Notes: a model not told the origin generated them from the letters alone. A stretch of 6,402 nucleotides of DNA from a bacterium (GCA_004560375.1 SFVC01000056.1:1-6402), one strand, 5' to 3'. Shown: positions 1 to 6,186, numbered from the stretch's first letter. Translations and numbers: made by a program.

Positions 1-1
1 C

Positions 2-76
2 TGTGCTCCCATCTGCTTACATCTTTATTATACGCACTTCCCATGCAAATTCAAGCGAAAGGACACAAAAATATGA
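2..76 (+). CDS. 3' end of an upstream gene (partial, unidentified)
   Basis: A reading frame is open from the left edge of the window to a TGA at 74-76. That stop overlaps the chosen ATG of the next gene (73-75) as ATGA, the same coupling seen between the next two genes at 2037-2040. The visible 24 residues end in a basic stretch (KFKRKDTKI). In many Gram-positive conjugative elements a small PrgI-type membrane protein precedes VirB4, so this could be its C-terminus, but too little is visible to name it. The other two frames are also open across this short stretch, so the main support is the stop/start overlap. Confidence 0.42.
   Translation, partial: CAPICLHLYYTHFPCKFKRKDTKI
58..63 (+). promoter_or_regulatory. 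Ribosome binding site deciding the VirB4 start
   Basis: AAAGGA lies 9 nt before the ATG at 73. An in-frame ATG at 43 has no purine-rich site before it, so 73 is the better start. No -35/-10 pair is convincing in 1-57, which fits transcription from further upstream. Confidence 0.7.
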
Positions 77-2040
77 GAAGCATCTCAAAAACGAAGCAAG
101 TAAAAAATCCCCCGCTCAAGCGCGAAAAGAAAAAGCATCCCATAAAAGACAAAAATCACGAGAAGTTCTCTTTCAAGCGCCTGCTGCTGGGAGAGGAAAA
201 ACCCGACCTGTCCGAGCTGGAGGCGGGCTCCACCACCATCCTGGATATCCTGTCCCCCACCGCCATCGACACCAAAAGCCGGGACTACATCCTGGTGGAC
301 GGCGTGTACCACGCCTACCTCTATGTGGCGGGGTATGGCTACTCCACCACCGTGGGCTCCTGCTGGCTGGCCCCGCTGGTGGAGGCCGGAGAGGGCGTCA
401 GCCTGAGCTTCACCGTCAAGCGCCAGTCCAAGGAGAAGATACTGTCCAAAATCTCGCAGACCACCATGGTGAACCGCTCCCGGATGCGGGATGTGGGGGA
501 CACCCGCCAGGACTATGAGGAGCTGGACAGCGCCATCAACTCCGGGCTGTATCTCAAAGACGTGATGAATCGGCAAGGGGAGGACTTCTACTATATGCAC
601 ACCCTGGTGGAGGTGACGGCGGACGACCCGGAAACTCTGGAGCAGCGGGTGACAGCGGTGGAAAAGCTGTGCGTGTCCATCGACATGATCGCCCGCCGCT
701 GCGACTACAAGAACGAGCAGGCGTTTCTTTCGGCGCTCCCCCTGCTGGCCCTGGATGCGGATGTGGAGCGCAAATCCCGGCGCAATGCCCTCACCTCCGG
801 CGTAGCGGCCGCGTTCCCCTTTGCCTCCTACGAGCTCAGTGACCGCAACGGCATTTTTTTGGGTCTGAACCTTTACAACCGTTCCCCGGTGTTCCTGGAT
901 CCCTATGACGACTACAAGTACACCAACGGCAACTGCTGGATCGGCGGTTCCTCCGGCGCGGGCAAGACCTTCACCCTGCAATGTCTGGGCGGGCGGCTGC
1001 GCCAGCAGGGGAGAAGGGTGATCTTCATCGTGCCCAAGAAGGGCCACGAGTTCCGCCCCTTGTGTGAGCTGCTGGGTGGTCTGTACCTGCGCCTGTCCCC
1101 GTCCTCCAAGGACTGCCCCAACATCATGGCCATCCGGCGCAAGTCGTTGGACAGCTATGCCGGGCTGCGGGACATGGCCGCCCGGGATGATTCCGTTCTG
1201 GCGGACAAGATCTCCCGGCTCATCATCTGGTACTCCCTGCAAAAGCGGGATCTGTCCGATGAGGACAAGAATCTGCTGGATTCCTCCCTGGTGGAGTGCT
1301 ATCGACGGTACGGGATCACCTTTGACAACGCCACCATCACCGATGAAAACGGCCGGTTTGTGGAAATGCCCATCCTGCCGGACTGGTACGATGTGCTCTC
1401 TCAGAACCCGGACACCAAGCACCTGGCGGTGGTGCTGGCCCGCTATGTTACCGGCTCGGCCTCCGCCATGGGCCAGCGCAACGAGATCGACCTGGACAAC
1501 AAGTACATCGTGCTGGATACCTCCGGGATGCCGGACGACCTGCTGCTCCCCGGCATTTTCTGGGCCACCGACATCGCCAACGATCTCATCATGGACGCGG
1601 GCAGCGACCTGTCCGCCCTCATCGCCGACGAACTGTGGTCCCTGGTGGGGGCCAACTCCAACCCCTTAGCGGCAGGCTTTGTGCAAGAAATGGTCAAGAC
1701 TATTCGCGGCCTGGGCGGCATCGCCATCACCTCCACCCAGGGGATGCAGGATCTGTTCGGGCTGGACGGCGGCAAATATGGCAAAGGAATTTTGGACTCC
1801 AGCCGGATCAAGCTGGTGATGCAGATGGAGGAGCAGGAGGCGCGGCTCATCCAGGGTGTCTTGAATCTCTCTGAGGATGAGGTCAGGCAGATCACCCGGT
1901 TCCGCCGGGGCGAGGGGCTGTTGTGCATCGGCTACAACCACGTCCCGGTGCAGTTCCACGCCACTGAGAAGGAGTACGACGCCATCACCACCTCCCCCAC
2001 TGACCTGCGGACAAAGAGGAAGGAGGGCGGCAAAAAATGA
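73..2040 (+). CDS. virB4: VirB4-like (TraE/TraC-type) conjugative transfer ATPase
   Basis: This 655-aa protein is the hexameric ATPase that energises the type IV secretion channel, acting at the cytoplasmic face of the membrane. The N-terminus (residues 1-40) is very Lys-rich. Residues about 50-280 form the VirB4 N-terminal domain. The ATPase domain follows: Walker A GSSGAGKT at 292-299 (Lys298), the typical helical insert with LSDEDKNLLD from 394, Walker B ALIADE with Asp519-Glu520, and a sensor-like STQ motif ending at Gln556. Arg578 follows in SSRIK and may be the arginine finger. The length is short for VirB4 proteins (often about 800 aa), but all core motifs are present. The start at 73 is set by the AAAGGA site and the ATGA overlap with the upstream frame. 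The stop overlaps the next start as ATGA, so the two are probably translationally coupled. The symbol is a family label, not an established name for this locus. Confidence 0.93.
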   Translation: MRSISKTKQVKNPPLKREKKKHPIKDKNHEKFSFKRLLLGEEKPDLSELEAGSTTILDILSPTAIDTKSRDYILVDGVYHAYLYVAGYGYSTTVGSCWLAPLVEAGEGVSLSFTVKRQSKEKILSKISQTTMVNRSRMRDVGDTRQDYEELDSAINSGLYLKDVMNRQGEDFYYMHTLVEVTADDPETLEQRVTAVEKLCVSIDMIARRCDYKNEQAFLSALPLLALDADVERKSRRNALTSGVAAAFPFASYELSDRNGIFLGLNLYNRSPVFLDPYDDYKYTNGNCWIGGSSGAGKTFTLQCLGGRLRQQGRRVIFIVPKKGHEFRPLCELLGGLYLRLSPSSKDCPNIMAIRRKSLDSYAGLRDMAARDDSVLADKISRLIIWYSLQKRDLSDEDKNLLDSSLVECYRRYGITFDNATITDENGRFVEMPILPDWYDVLSQNPDTKHLAVVLARYVTGSASAMGQRNEIDLDNKYIVLDTSGMPDDLLLPGIFWATDIANDLIMDAGSDLSALIADELWSLVGANSNPLAAGFVQEMVKTIRGLGGIAITSTQGMQDLFGLDGGKYGKGILDSSRIKLVMQMEEQEARLIQGVLNLSEDEVRQITRFRRGEGLLCIGYNHVPVQFHATEKEYDAITTSPTDLRTKRKEGGKK

Positions 2041-2714
2041 GTTTCCGACAAGATGCCGCCCACCTCCAGAAGCTGGCCAACAACGCCTTTTGCCAGACCG
2101 GCACTTTGGCGGCGCTGGCGGACGGCGGGACGCCCGACTCGGACAAGCTCCAACGGGCGTTGGAGCAGACGGCGGCGCAGTTTGAGAGCGCGGCGCTGGA
2201 GGTTCGGAAGCTGTGTGAGCGGTACAGCACAGGCACCGGGGGCTACGGCTCCCGGCCCGTCCTCCCGCCCATGGAGATCGCCGGGTCGGTGGAAACACTG
2301 GGCTACGGCTGGCTGCACATCACGTTGAACACCCTGCTGCCCCACTGCCGCTTTCAGCCCCCGGAATGGCTCAGCGACACCATCCGCCGCCTGCTGGACG
2401 AATATGAGGCGCAGGGGTGCAAGCTGCCCTTTTTCAACCGGGCGCTGCTGGTGATCGACGAGTTCACCGGCGTCAAAGGCCGCCACATCTTTGACCAGGA
2501 CAACAAGGGTTGGAAGGCGGTCTCCAACGCCATCAAGGGCAGGCTCATCCCAGACGACGACCAGCACACCCTGGGGCTGGCACTGCTGTCCGGGCGGAGT
2601 GAGCTGGACGTGTGCCACATCACCCTGCTGGATCTGTCCGACGCGGCGGACTTCTTCGCCTTCCACTCCGGGGACTACGAGGTGAAGCATTTTTACAGCG
2701 GCGGATGGAGCTGA
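2037..2714 (+). CDS. Element protein with RusA-like resolvase signature in its C-terminal half
   Basis: This 225-aa protein has a good Shine-Dalgarno site (AGGAGG, 2021-2026) and an ATGA overlap with the VirB4 gene. Residues 1-75 look helical (HLQKL, LQRALEQTAAQF), and about 90-225 look like an alpha/beta domain. Residues 153-176 read DQDN, then KAVSNAIKG, then PDDDQ. This matches the RusA Holliday-junction resolvase pattern DxDN..K-A-x-x-D-A-L...DDxQV. Asp153, Asp155 and Asp174 would correspond to E. coli RusA Asp70, Asp72 and Asp91, and Lys160 to Lys76. One extra residue lies between DN and the Lys, and Asn164 replaces a common Asp. No signal peptide or membrane segment is seen. RusA enzymes cut four-way junctions as dimers; that this protein does so is inference. 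From memory, similar proteins are annotated only as a DUF (possibly DUF6100). A non-catalytic RusA-fold protein is also possible. Confidence 0.78.
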   Translation: MSFRQDAAHLQKLANNAFCQTGTLAALADGGTPDSDKLQRALEQTAAQFESAALEVRKLCERYSTGTGGYGSRPVLPPMEIAGSVETLGYGWLHITLNTLLPHCRFQPPEWLSDTIRRLLDEYEAQGCKLPFFNRALLVIDEFTGVKGRHIFDQDNKGWKAVSNAIKGRLIPDDDQHTLGLALLSGRSELDVCHITLLDLSDAADFFAFHSGDYEVKHFYSGGWS

Positions 2715-2734
2715 ATTGCCCCGAAAAGTGACCG

Positions 2735-2811
2735 GGACACCCATCAGGTTTTGGTTCAGTTCGGGCCGTTTCCGGCCGATTGGCGAACTTGCGAAAATCT
2801 GATGGGTGTCC
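2735..2811. repeat. Long inverted repeat, hairpin 1 (18-bp arms)
   Basis: The left arm 2735-2752 (GGACACCCATCAGGTTTT) is complementary to 2794-2811 at 17 of 18 positions. The exception, G2748 opposite T2798, would be a G-U pair in RNA. The first 13 bp are perfect. Inside, AGTTCG (2758-2763) pairs with CGAACT (2784-2789), and GGCCG (2764-2768) pairs with CGGCC (2773-2777) around a TTTC loop. The whole 77 nt can therefore fold into one long interrupted hairpin. Confidence 0.85.
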
Positions 2812-2852
2812 GCCGCTCCCAGCCGCTGAAAACAAAGGCTTTCGGGGCGGCG
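2812..2852. repeat. Imperfect inverted repeat, hairpin 2
   Basis: GCCGC (2812-2816) pairs with GCGGC (2847-2851), CCC (2818-2820) with GGG (2844-2846), and AGCC (2821-2824) with GGCT (2837-2840), with small bulges. C2810 and C2811 could extend it to 7 bp by pairing with G2853 and G2852, but those bases also belong to the arm of hairpin 1. The two can therefore compete at the junction. It is weaker than its neighbours. Confidence 0.5.
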
Positions 2853-2884
2853 GCAATAACGCAGAACGTAAAAAAAGCTGACTT

Positions 2885-2916
2885 CTATGGGGAGCCATCA
2901 GATTGGCTCCCCATAG
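2885..2916. repeat. Perfect 13-bp stem-loop, hairpin 3
   Basis: CTATGGGGAGCCA (2885-2897) is the exact reverse complement of 2904-2916, with a 6-nt loop TCAGAT. No T-run follows on the + strand, so it is not a standard terminator for the upstream genes. Read on the - strand, a T7 tract (2876-2870) begins 8 nt beyond the stem, too far for a normal terminator. The stretch CCATCAGATT (2895-2904), which spans the loop, is complementary to 2796-2805 in hairpin 1. Confidence 0.88.
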
Positions 2917-2929
2917 GGGGCCTGGAAAA

Positions 2930-2979
2930 GCGCCGAAAAAGTTCTTGCGCCGGCACCGGCGCAAGGGCGTTTTCGGCGC
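2930..2979. repeat. Nested stem-loop just before the replication-relaxation gene, hairpin 4
   Basis: The outer stem pairs GCGCCGAAAA (2930-2939) with its exact complement at 2970-2979. After a 4-by-4 nt internal loop, the inner stem pairs CTTGCGCCGG (2944-2953) with CCGGCGCAAG (2956-2965) around only CA, so in RNA the tip pair would open. The structure ends 13 nt before the ribosome site of the next gene. It is well placed to affect translation if transcribed. Confidence 0.87.
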
Positions 2980-2992
2980 GCGCAGGAAATAC

Positions 2993-3001
2993 GAAAGGGG
3001 G
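2993..3001 (+). promoter_or_regulatory. Ribosome binding site for the replication-relaxation gene
   Basis: GAAAGGGGG lies 10 nt before the in-frame GTG at 3012 and 6 nt before an out-of-frame ATG at 3008. It is the only good site near the start of the conserved winged-helix region, so it argues for GTG 3012 over the unsupported upstream starts. Confidence 0.6.
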
Positions 3002-3007
3002 CGCGGT

Positions 3008-3037
3008 ATGCGTGATTTTCAGCCATCGGGACGTTGA
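3008..3037 (+). CDS. Possible 9-codon ORF overlapping the replication-relaxation start
   Basis: ATG 3008 reads MRDFQPSGR and stops at TGA 3035-3037. It shares the GAAAGGGGG ribosome site and is better spaced (6 nt) than GTG 3012. It would compete with, or couple to, the main start. It may be chance, since nothing but spacing and an ATG supports it. Confidence 0.2.
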   Translation: MRDFQPSGR

Positions 3038-4133
3038 TATTTTGAAGCTGCTGTGCTGGTGCCAGTTCATCCGCCCCAGGGATTTGCGGGGCATCGCTTC
3101 GGAAGCGGAGCGGAAAAACCTCATGGGCCTGGGTCTCATTCGGCGGCACGAAAAGAGCGGGGCGCTGCTGCTCACCAGCAAGGGGCAGCTCCTTCTGGAG
3201 CATCTGCTGGACGGCGCGGTTCCCCAGACTACACGGGCCTACCATCCGCCGCTGATCGAGCGGCGGGTCCGGGTGTCCCGGCTGGTGGTGACCGCCTACC
3301 ACGGCGGTGTTGATCCTTTCACCTTCGGACCGGAGGAACTGGATAACCCCGCGGCCCTGTTTCTCCCGTCCATTGCCCGGAGTAAGGGCTCCAACCCCTG
3401 GGGCAGCGCCCGGGTGGCCGCCCTGGCCCGTTTGGGGGACAGCCTGTACGCCATGCACTATGTCTGCCCCGGCATCGGCAAGGTGGCGCTGATGGATGAG
3501 CTGGCGGCGTTCTCCAATCAGACCGCCCGGTTCCGGGACGTGGGGCGGGCCTTTCTCTTTGCCGGGGACAGTTACAAGAGCGTCCTCAGCGAACTGGATC
3601 GCCCCATGGAGCGGAAGGATACCAAGCTGCTCACCTATGGTGGCGCGTACCGCTGCCTTCAACTCCCGGTTCATCTGCTGTCCTGTGACAGCACCGGGGC
3701 GGTGCAGCTTCAAATCATGGCCGTGCCGGACTACCGCCGGAAGCTCACCCAGGCGGCTCTGAAAAGCCAGTACCGCCCGCCCCCCGACGATGTGCCTGAG
3801 TGGGACGCCATGTTCCAGGGTGTGCCCTTCCTCATGGCCGCCGACATGGATCTGCGCCGGATCAACGCCGCCATCCGCACAGCCAGAAGCCGGGGTTTCC
3901 CCCAGATCGCCATGGCCGCCTTGGAGGGGCAGGCGGAGCAGGTGCTGTTTCCCCGATGCCGGGACAAAAATCTGGCGCGCGTGTTTGTGCTGACGCCGGA
4001 GGCCATCACCGCCGTCACCGGCAGGAAGCCCGCGCCCTATGTGCCCCCGCGCACCCAATTCCTCACTGTGAAAGGAGATGTGGCGGATGCCCCGCTTATC
4101 CAAGCTCATCGAAAAACTGGAAGATCGCCTTGA
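3012..4133 (+). CDS. Replication-relaxation family winged-helix protein
   Basis: From GTG 3012 the protein is 373 aa. Residues about 4-66 (RDVDILKLLCWCQFI, then NLMGLGLIRRHEKSGALLLTSKG) form a winged helix-turn-helix with the recognition helix and wing typical of the replication-relaxation family (Pfam Replic_Relax). A longer alpha/beta region follows, with RRVRVSRL near 84-91. Members are linked to plasmid or element replication and DNA relaxation, and they often sit beside coupling-protein genes; the biochemical role is poorly known. No signal peptide or membrane segment is visible. The frame is open upstream to TTG 2751, which would add 87 residues, but that stretch is made of inverted repeats and lacks ribosome sites. 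The protein begins MIFSHRDVDIL from GTG, which I recall as a typical start in the family. Its last 47 bp overlap the VirD4 gene, and the upstream hairpins may control it. Confidence 0.84.
   Translation: MIFSHRDVDILKLLCWCQFIRPRDLRGIASEAERKNLMGLGLIRRHEKSGALLLTSKGQLLLEHLLDGAVPQTTRAYHPPLIERRVRVSRLVVTAYHGGVDPFTFGPEELDNPAALFLPSIARSKGSNPWGSARVAALARLGDSLYAMHYVCPGIGKVALMDELAAFSNQTARFRDVGRAFLFAGDSYKSVLSELDRPMERKDTKLLTYGGAYRCLQLPVHLLSCDSTGAVQLQIMAVPDYRRKLTQAALKSQYRPPPDDVPEWDAMFQGVPFLMAADMDLRRINAAIRTARSRGFPQIAMAALEGQAEQVLFPRCRDKNLARVFVLTPEAITAVTGRKPAPYVPPRTQFLTVKGDVADAPLIQAHRKTGRSP
4071..4077 (+). promoter_or_regulatory. Ribosome binding site deciding the VirD4 start
   Basis: AAAGGAG directly abuts an ATG at 4078, leaving no spacing for it, but stands 9 nt before the in-frame ATG at 4087. 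The start at 4087 is therefore preferred. Confidence 0.8.
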
Positions 4134-6168
4134 ACCCAAAATCGGCCCCTGGTATGAGCACCACAAAAAGAAGCTGCCCCTCTACGCCGCCGCAGGGCTG
4201 GCGGGCTGGTATCTCTATGGAATGCTGCTGAACTCCATCCGGCTGGGCACCGCCGCCACCTTCCACAAATCCGGCGAGGAGGTGGTGGAGAGCATCTGGG
4301 TGTTCAACCCCTTCCGCAACTGGTTCGTGCTGTTCACCCCCTTCGGCCTGGGGGCCACCGCCGTCATCGCCCTGCTGGTGTGCCTGTTCACCGGGACGGG
4401 GTACAAATGGTTCTCCGGGTACAAGGCCACCCGGGACAGCCGGGGCTTCGACATCCTGCCCGACGGCACCCACGGTTCCTCCGGCTTCCTCACCCGGAAG
4501 GAGATGGGGGAGTTTCTGGAGGTGGGCAGCGTGGCCGAGGTCAAGGGCATGATGCTGGGCAAGTATAAAAAGCGCCCGGACGACCCGGACAAGTACGCTC
4601 TCTACGCCGCCCACCGCATGGTGCCGGGAGACAACAACAATCTGCTGTGCATTGGCGCTCCCGGCAGCGGCAAATCCCGGGGCTTCATCATCCCGTTTTT
4701 AATGGGCTGTGCCCAGCGCGGAGAGTCCGTTTTTATTACAGATCCGAAGGGAGAGCTTTTTGAAAAGCTGTCCCCCTACTTCAAAGAGCACGGCCACTAC
4801 GTCAAGGCGGTGAATTTTCTGGATATGGCACACTCGGACGGCTGGAACTGCCTGTATGGGCTGGACAAGGAGCCCCAGCTGGCCCAGACGGTGGCAAACA
4901 CCATCATCCAAAACACCTCCGGTCCACGGGAGGCGGACGACTTCTGGAGCCGCGCGGAGCTGAACCTGCTCATGGCGCTGATTCACTACATTGTCAATCT
5001 GAAGGACGGCAAGGGTGATCTGCTCCCCATTGAGAAGCGGGGACTGGGGGATGTGTACCAAATGCTGGCCCATCAGAGCATCCAGGACATCAACCGCACC
5101 CTGGCCCAGCTTCCCCCGGATCACCCGGCCAAGGGCCACCACGGCCTGTTCCTCAAAGCCAAGGAAAACCTGTGGGGCAGCATCGCCATCGGCCTGGGCA
5201 ACCGGCTGGCCATCTTCCAGAACAAGCTGGTGGACGCCATCACCCGCAACCACGATGTGGATCTGCTGCTGCCGGGACAGAAGCCCTGCGCCTACTTCGT
5301 CATCATCTCCGCCCAGGACAGCGCCTACCGCTTCCTCAGTTCGCTGTTCTTCTCCCTGGCCCTGCCCCGGCTGTCCGACTACGCCCGGCTGGAGGGGAAG
5401 GGCGGACGCCTGCCGATGCTGGTGAACTTCTGTCTGGACGAATACTGCAACATTGGCTACATGGACGGCATCGCCGACGCGCTCAACAGCATCCGGGGCT
5501 TCAACATGAGCTGCCAGGTGGTGGTGCAGAGCCTGTCCCAGTGGCAGGAAAAATATCCGGGCAAGGAGTGGGAGAACCAGCTGGCCACCTTCGATCAGAC
5601 ACTTTACATGGGCTGCAACGACTGGACTTCGGCGGACTACATCTCCAAGAAGTGCGGCAAGGTGACGATTGCCCTCACCAGCCAATCCAAGCCCCAACCG
5701 CCGCTGTACGGCTTTGTCTACGGCAACACCCGGCCCTACTCCCAGACCCGCAGCAACAGCCAGCGGGAGCTGATGCAGCCGGATGAGATCCTCCGCCTGG
5801 ATCGCCGCCAGTGCATCGCCCTGTTCCAGGGCAGGAAACCGGCGCTGCTCTACAAGCTGACGCCGGAGGAGCTGCCGGGGTACGGTGAGTTGAAGTCCTG
5901 CCGGGTGGCGGACTACACGCCGGAGTGGAGATTGCGTGAGGAACAGGAGCAGGTCAAAGCGGAAAAAAAGGCGGCCCCGCTGGATGTATCCGGACAGGAA
6001 CCGCCCGCGCCGCCGAAAAAGCCCACCCCAGAGGATGAGCCCAACCTGTCCCAGGACGTGGAGTACCAACTCACCGATAAAAACCAGGGCCTGGGCATGG
6101 TGGAGCTGGGGGCTGACGGCGTGGTGGGCGGGGCCGATGAAGATGAAGAACTCCCGCCGGGGAGGTGA
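4087..6168 (+). CDS. virD4: VirD4/TraG-type type IV coupling protein
   Basis: This 693-aa inner-membrane ATPase binds the relaxase-DNA complex and delivers it to the secretion channel. An amphipathic basic N-terminus is followed by two membrane segments at about 30-51 and 79-101, the usual VirD4 anchor. The cytoplasmic ATPase domain has Walker A GAPGSGKS at 190-197 (Lys196), the family motif DPKGE at 219-223, Walker B FCLDE with Asp451-Glu452, and Gln481 in VVVQSLSQW. The last 80 or so residues (from about 613) form a low-complexity tail, first charged (EEQEQVKAEKK), then Pro-rich (PPAPPKKPTPEDEP), ending acidic (DEDEE). It is probably disordered and may bind the relaxase or accessory proteins. 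The gene overlaps the replication-relaxation gene by 47 bp, so the two are probably co-transcribed and coupled. The stop codon lies in the loop of the terminator-like hairpin. The symbol is a family label. Confidence 0.95.
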   Translation: MPRLSKLIEKLEDRLEPKIGPWYEHHKKKLPLYAAAGLAGWYLYGMLLNSIRLGTAATFHKSGEEVVESIWVFNPFRNWFVLFTPFGLGATAVIALLVCLFTGTGYKWFSGYKATRDSRGFDILPDGTHGSSGFLTRKEMGEFLEVGSVAEVKGMMLGKYKKRPDDPDKYALYAAHRMVPGDNNNLLCIGAPGSGKSRGFIIPFLMGCAQRGESVFITDPKGELFEKLSPYFKEHGHYVKAVNFLDMAHSDGWNCLYGLDKEPQLAQTVANTIIQNTSGPREADDFWSRAELNLLMALIHYIVNLKDGKGDLLPIEKRGLGDVYQMLAHQSIQDINRTLAQLPPDHPAKGHHGLFLKAKENLWGSIAIGLGNRLAIFQNKLVDAITRNHDVDLLLPGQKPCAYFVIISAQDSAYRFLSSLFFSLALPRLSDYARLEGKGGRLPMLVNFCLDEYCNIGYMDGIADALNSIRGFNMSCQVVVQSLSQWQEKYPGKEWENQLATFDQTLYMGCNDWTSADYISKKCGKVTIALTSQSKPQPPLYGFVYGNTRPYSQTRSNSQRELMQPDEILRLDRRQCIALFQGRKPALLYKLTPEELPGYGELKSCRVADYTPEWRLREEQEQVKAEKKAAPLDVSGQEPPAPPKKPTPEDEPNLSQDVEYQLTDKNQGLGMVELGADGVVGGADEDEELPPGR

Positions 6169-6182
6169 TCCCGGCGGGAGTT
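6149..6182. terminator. Probable bidirectional terminator between convergent genes
   Basis: AACTCCCGCCGGG (6149-6161) is the exact complement of 6170-6182, a 13-bp mostly GC stem with an 8-nt loop (GAGGTGAT) holding the VirD4 stop. On the + strand only TT follows (TTGCCGTC), so it is a weak intrinsic terminator there. On the - strand it is followed by TTCTTCATCTTC, moderately T-rich, which fits the end of the minus-strand gene whose stop lies 5 nt away. Confidence 0.68.
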
Positions 6183-6186
6183 GCCG

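Larger units (their letters stand above)
2715..3011. other. Hairpin-rich intergenic segment without a convincing gene
   Basis: This is the only sizeable gap in an otherwise overlapping gene string. It holds four consecutive inverted repeats (2735-2811, 2812-2852, 2885-2916, 2930-2979) that occupy most of its length. No T-tract follows any of them on the + strand and no clear promoter is seen. The frame of the following gene is open through it, from TTG 2751 or ATG 2802, but neither start has a ribosome site, and long paired arms explain the sequence better than protein coding does. It could be a structured mRNA leader, a transfer origin (oriT), a single-strand replication origin or a protein-binding region. 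Confidence 0.75.

Noticed and set aside
21..33. Promoter -10 box (TTTATTATAC) before the VirB4 gene
   Set aside because: No matching -35 exists at the proper distance, and the ATGA overlap points to an upstream coupled gene.
3..518. 171-codon + strand frame overlapping the VirB4 start
   Set aside because: It is an out-of-frame shadow of VirB4; beyond about position 190 its product is a Gly/His/Arg-rich jumble with no domain.
854..860. T7 run as a slippage or frameshift site in the VirB4 gene
   Set aside because: The frame continues through it with intact motifs downstream, and no alternative product is evident.
85..1422. Long minus-strand open frame (445 codons) opposite the VirB4 gene
   Set aside because: High GC makes antisense frames long. 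The product is a low-information Gly/Val/His/Gln-rich sequence, and the + strand gene has all VirB4 motifs.
2885..2916. Intrinsic terminator after the RusA-like gene
   Set aside because: The perfect stem is followed by GGGGG rather than a T-run on the + strand, and the minus-strand T7 tract is 8 nt away.
2751..3011. N-terminal extension of the replication-relaxation protein (TTG 2751 or ATG 2802)
   Set aside because: No ribosome site precedes either start, the DNA is dominated by long inverted repeats, and the conserved winged helix begins right after GTG 3012.
2898..4166. 422-codon minus-strand frame opposite the replication-relaxation gene
   Set aside because: The His/Gly/Gln-rich composition is typical of antisense of GC-rich genes; the + strand product has a clear winged helix.
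4699..6069. Long minus-strand open frame opposite the VirD4 gene
   Set aside because: It mirrors VirD4 codons, has no recognisable domain, and the + strand carries Walker A, DPKGE and Walker B.
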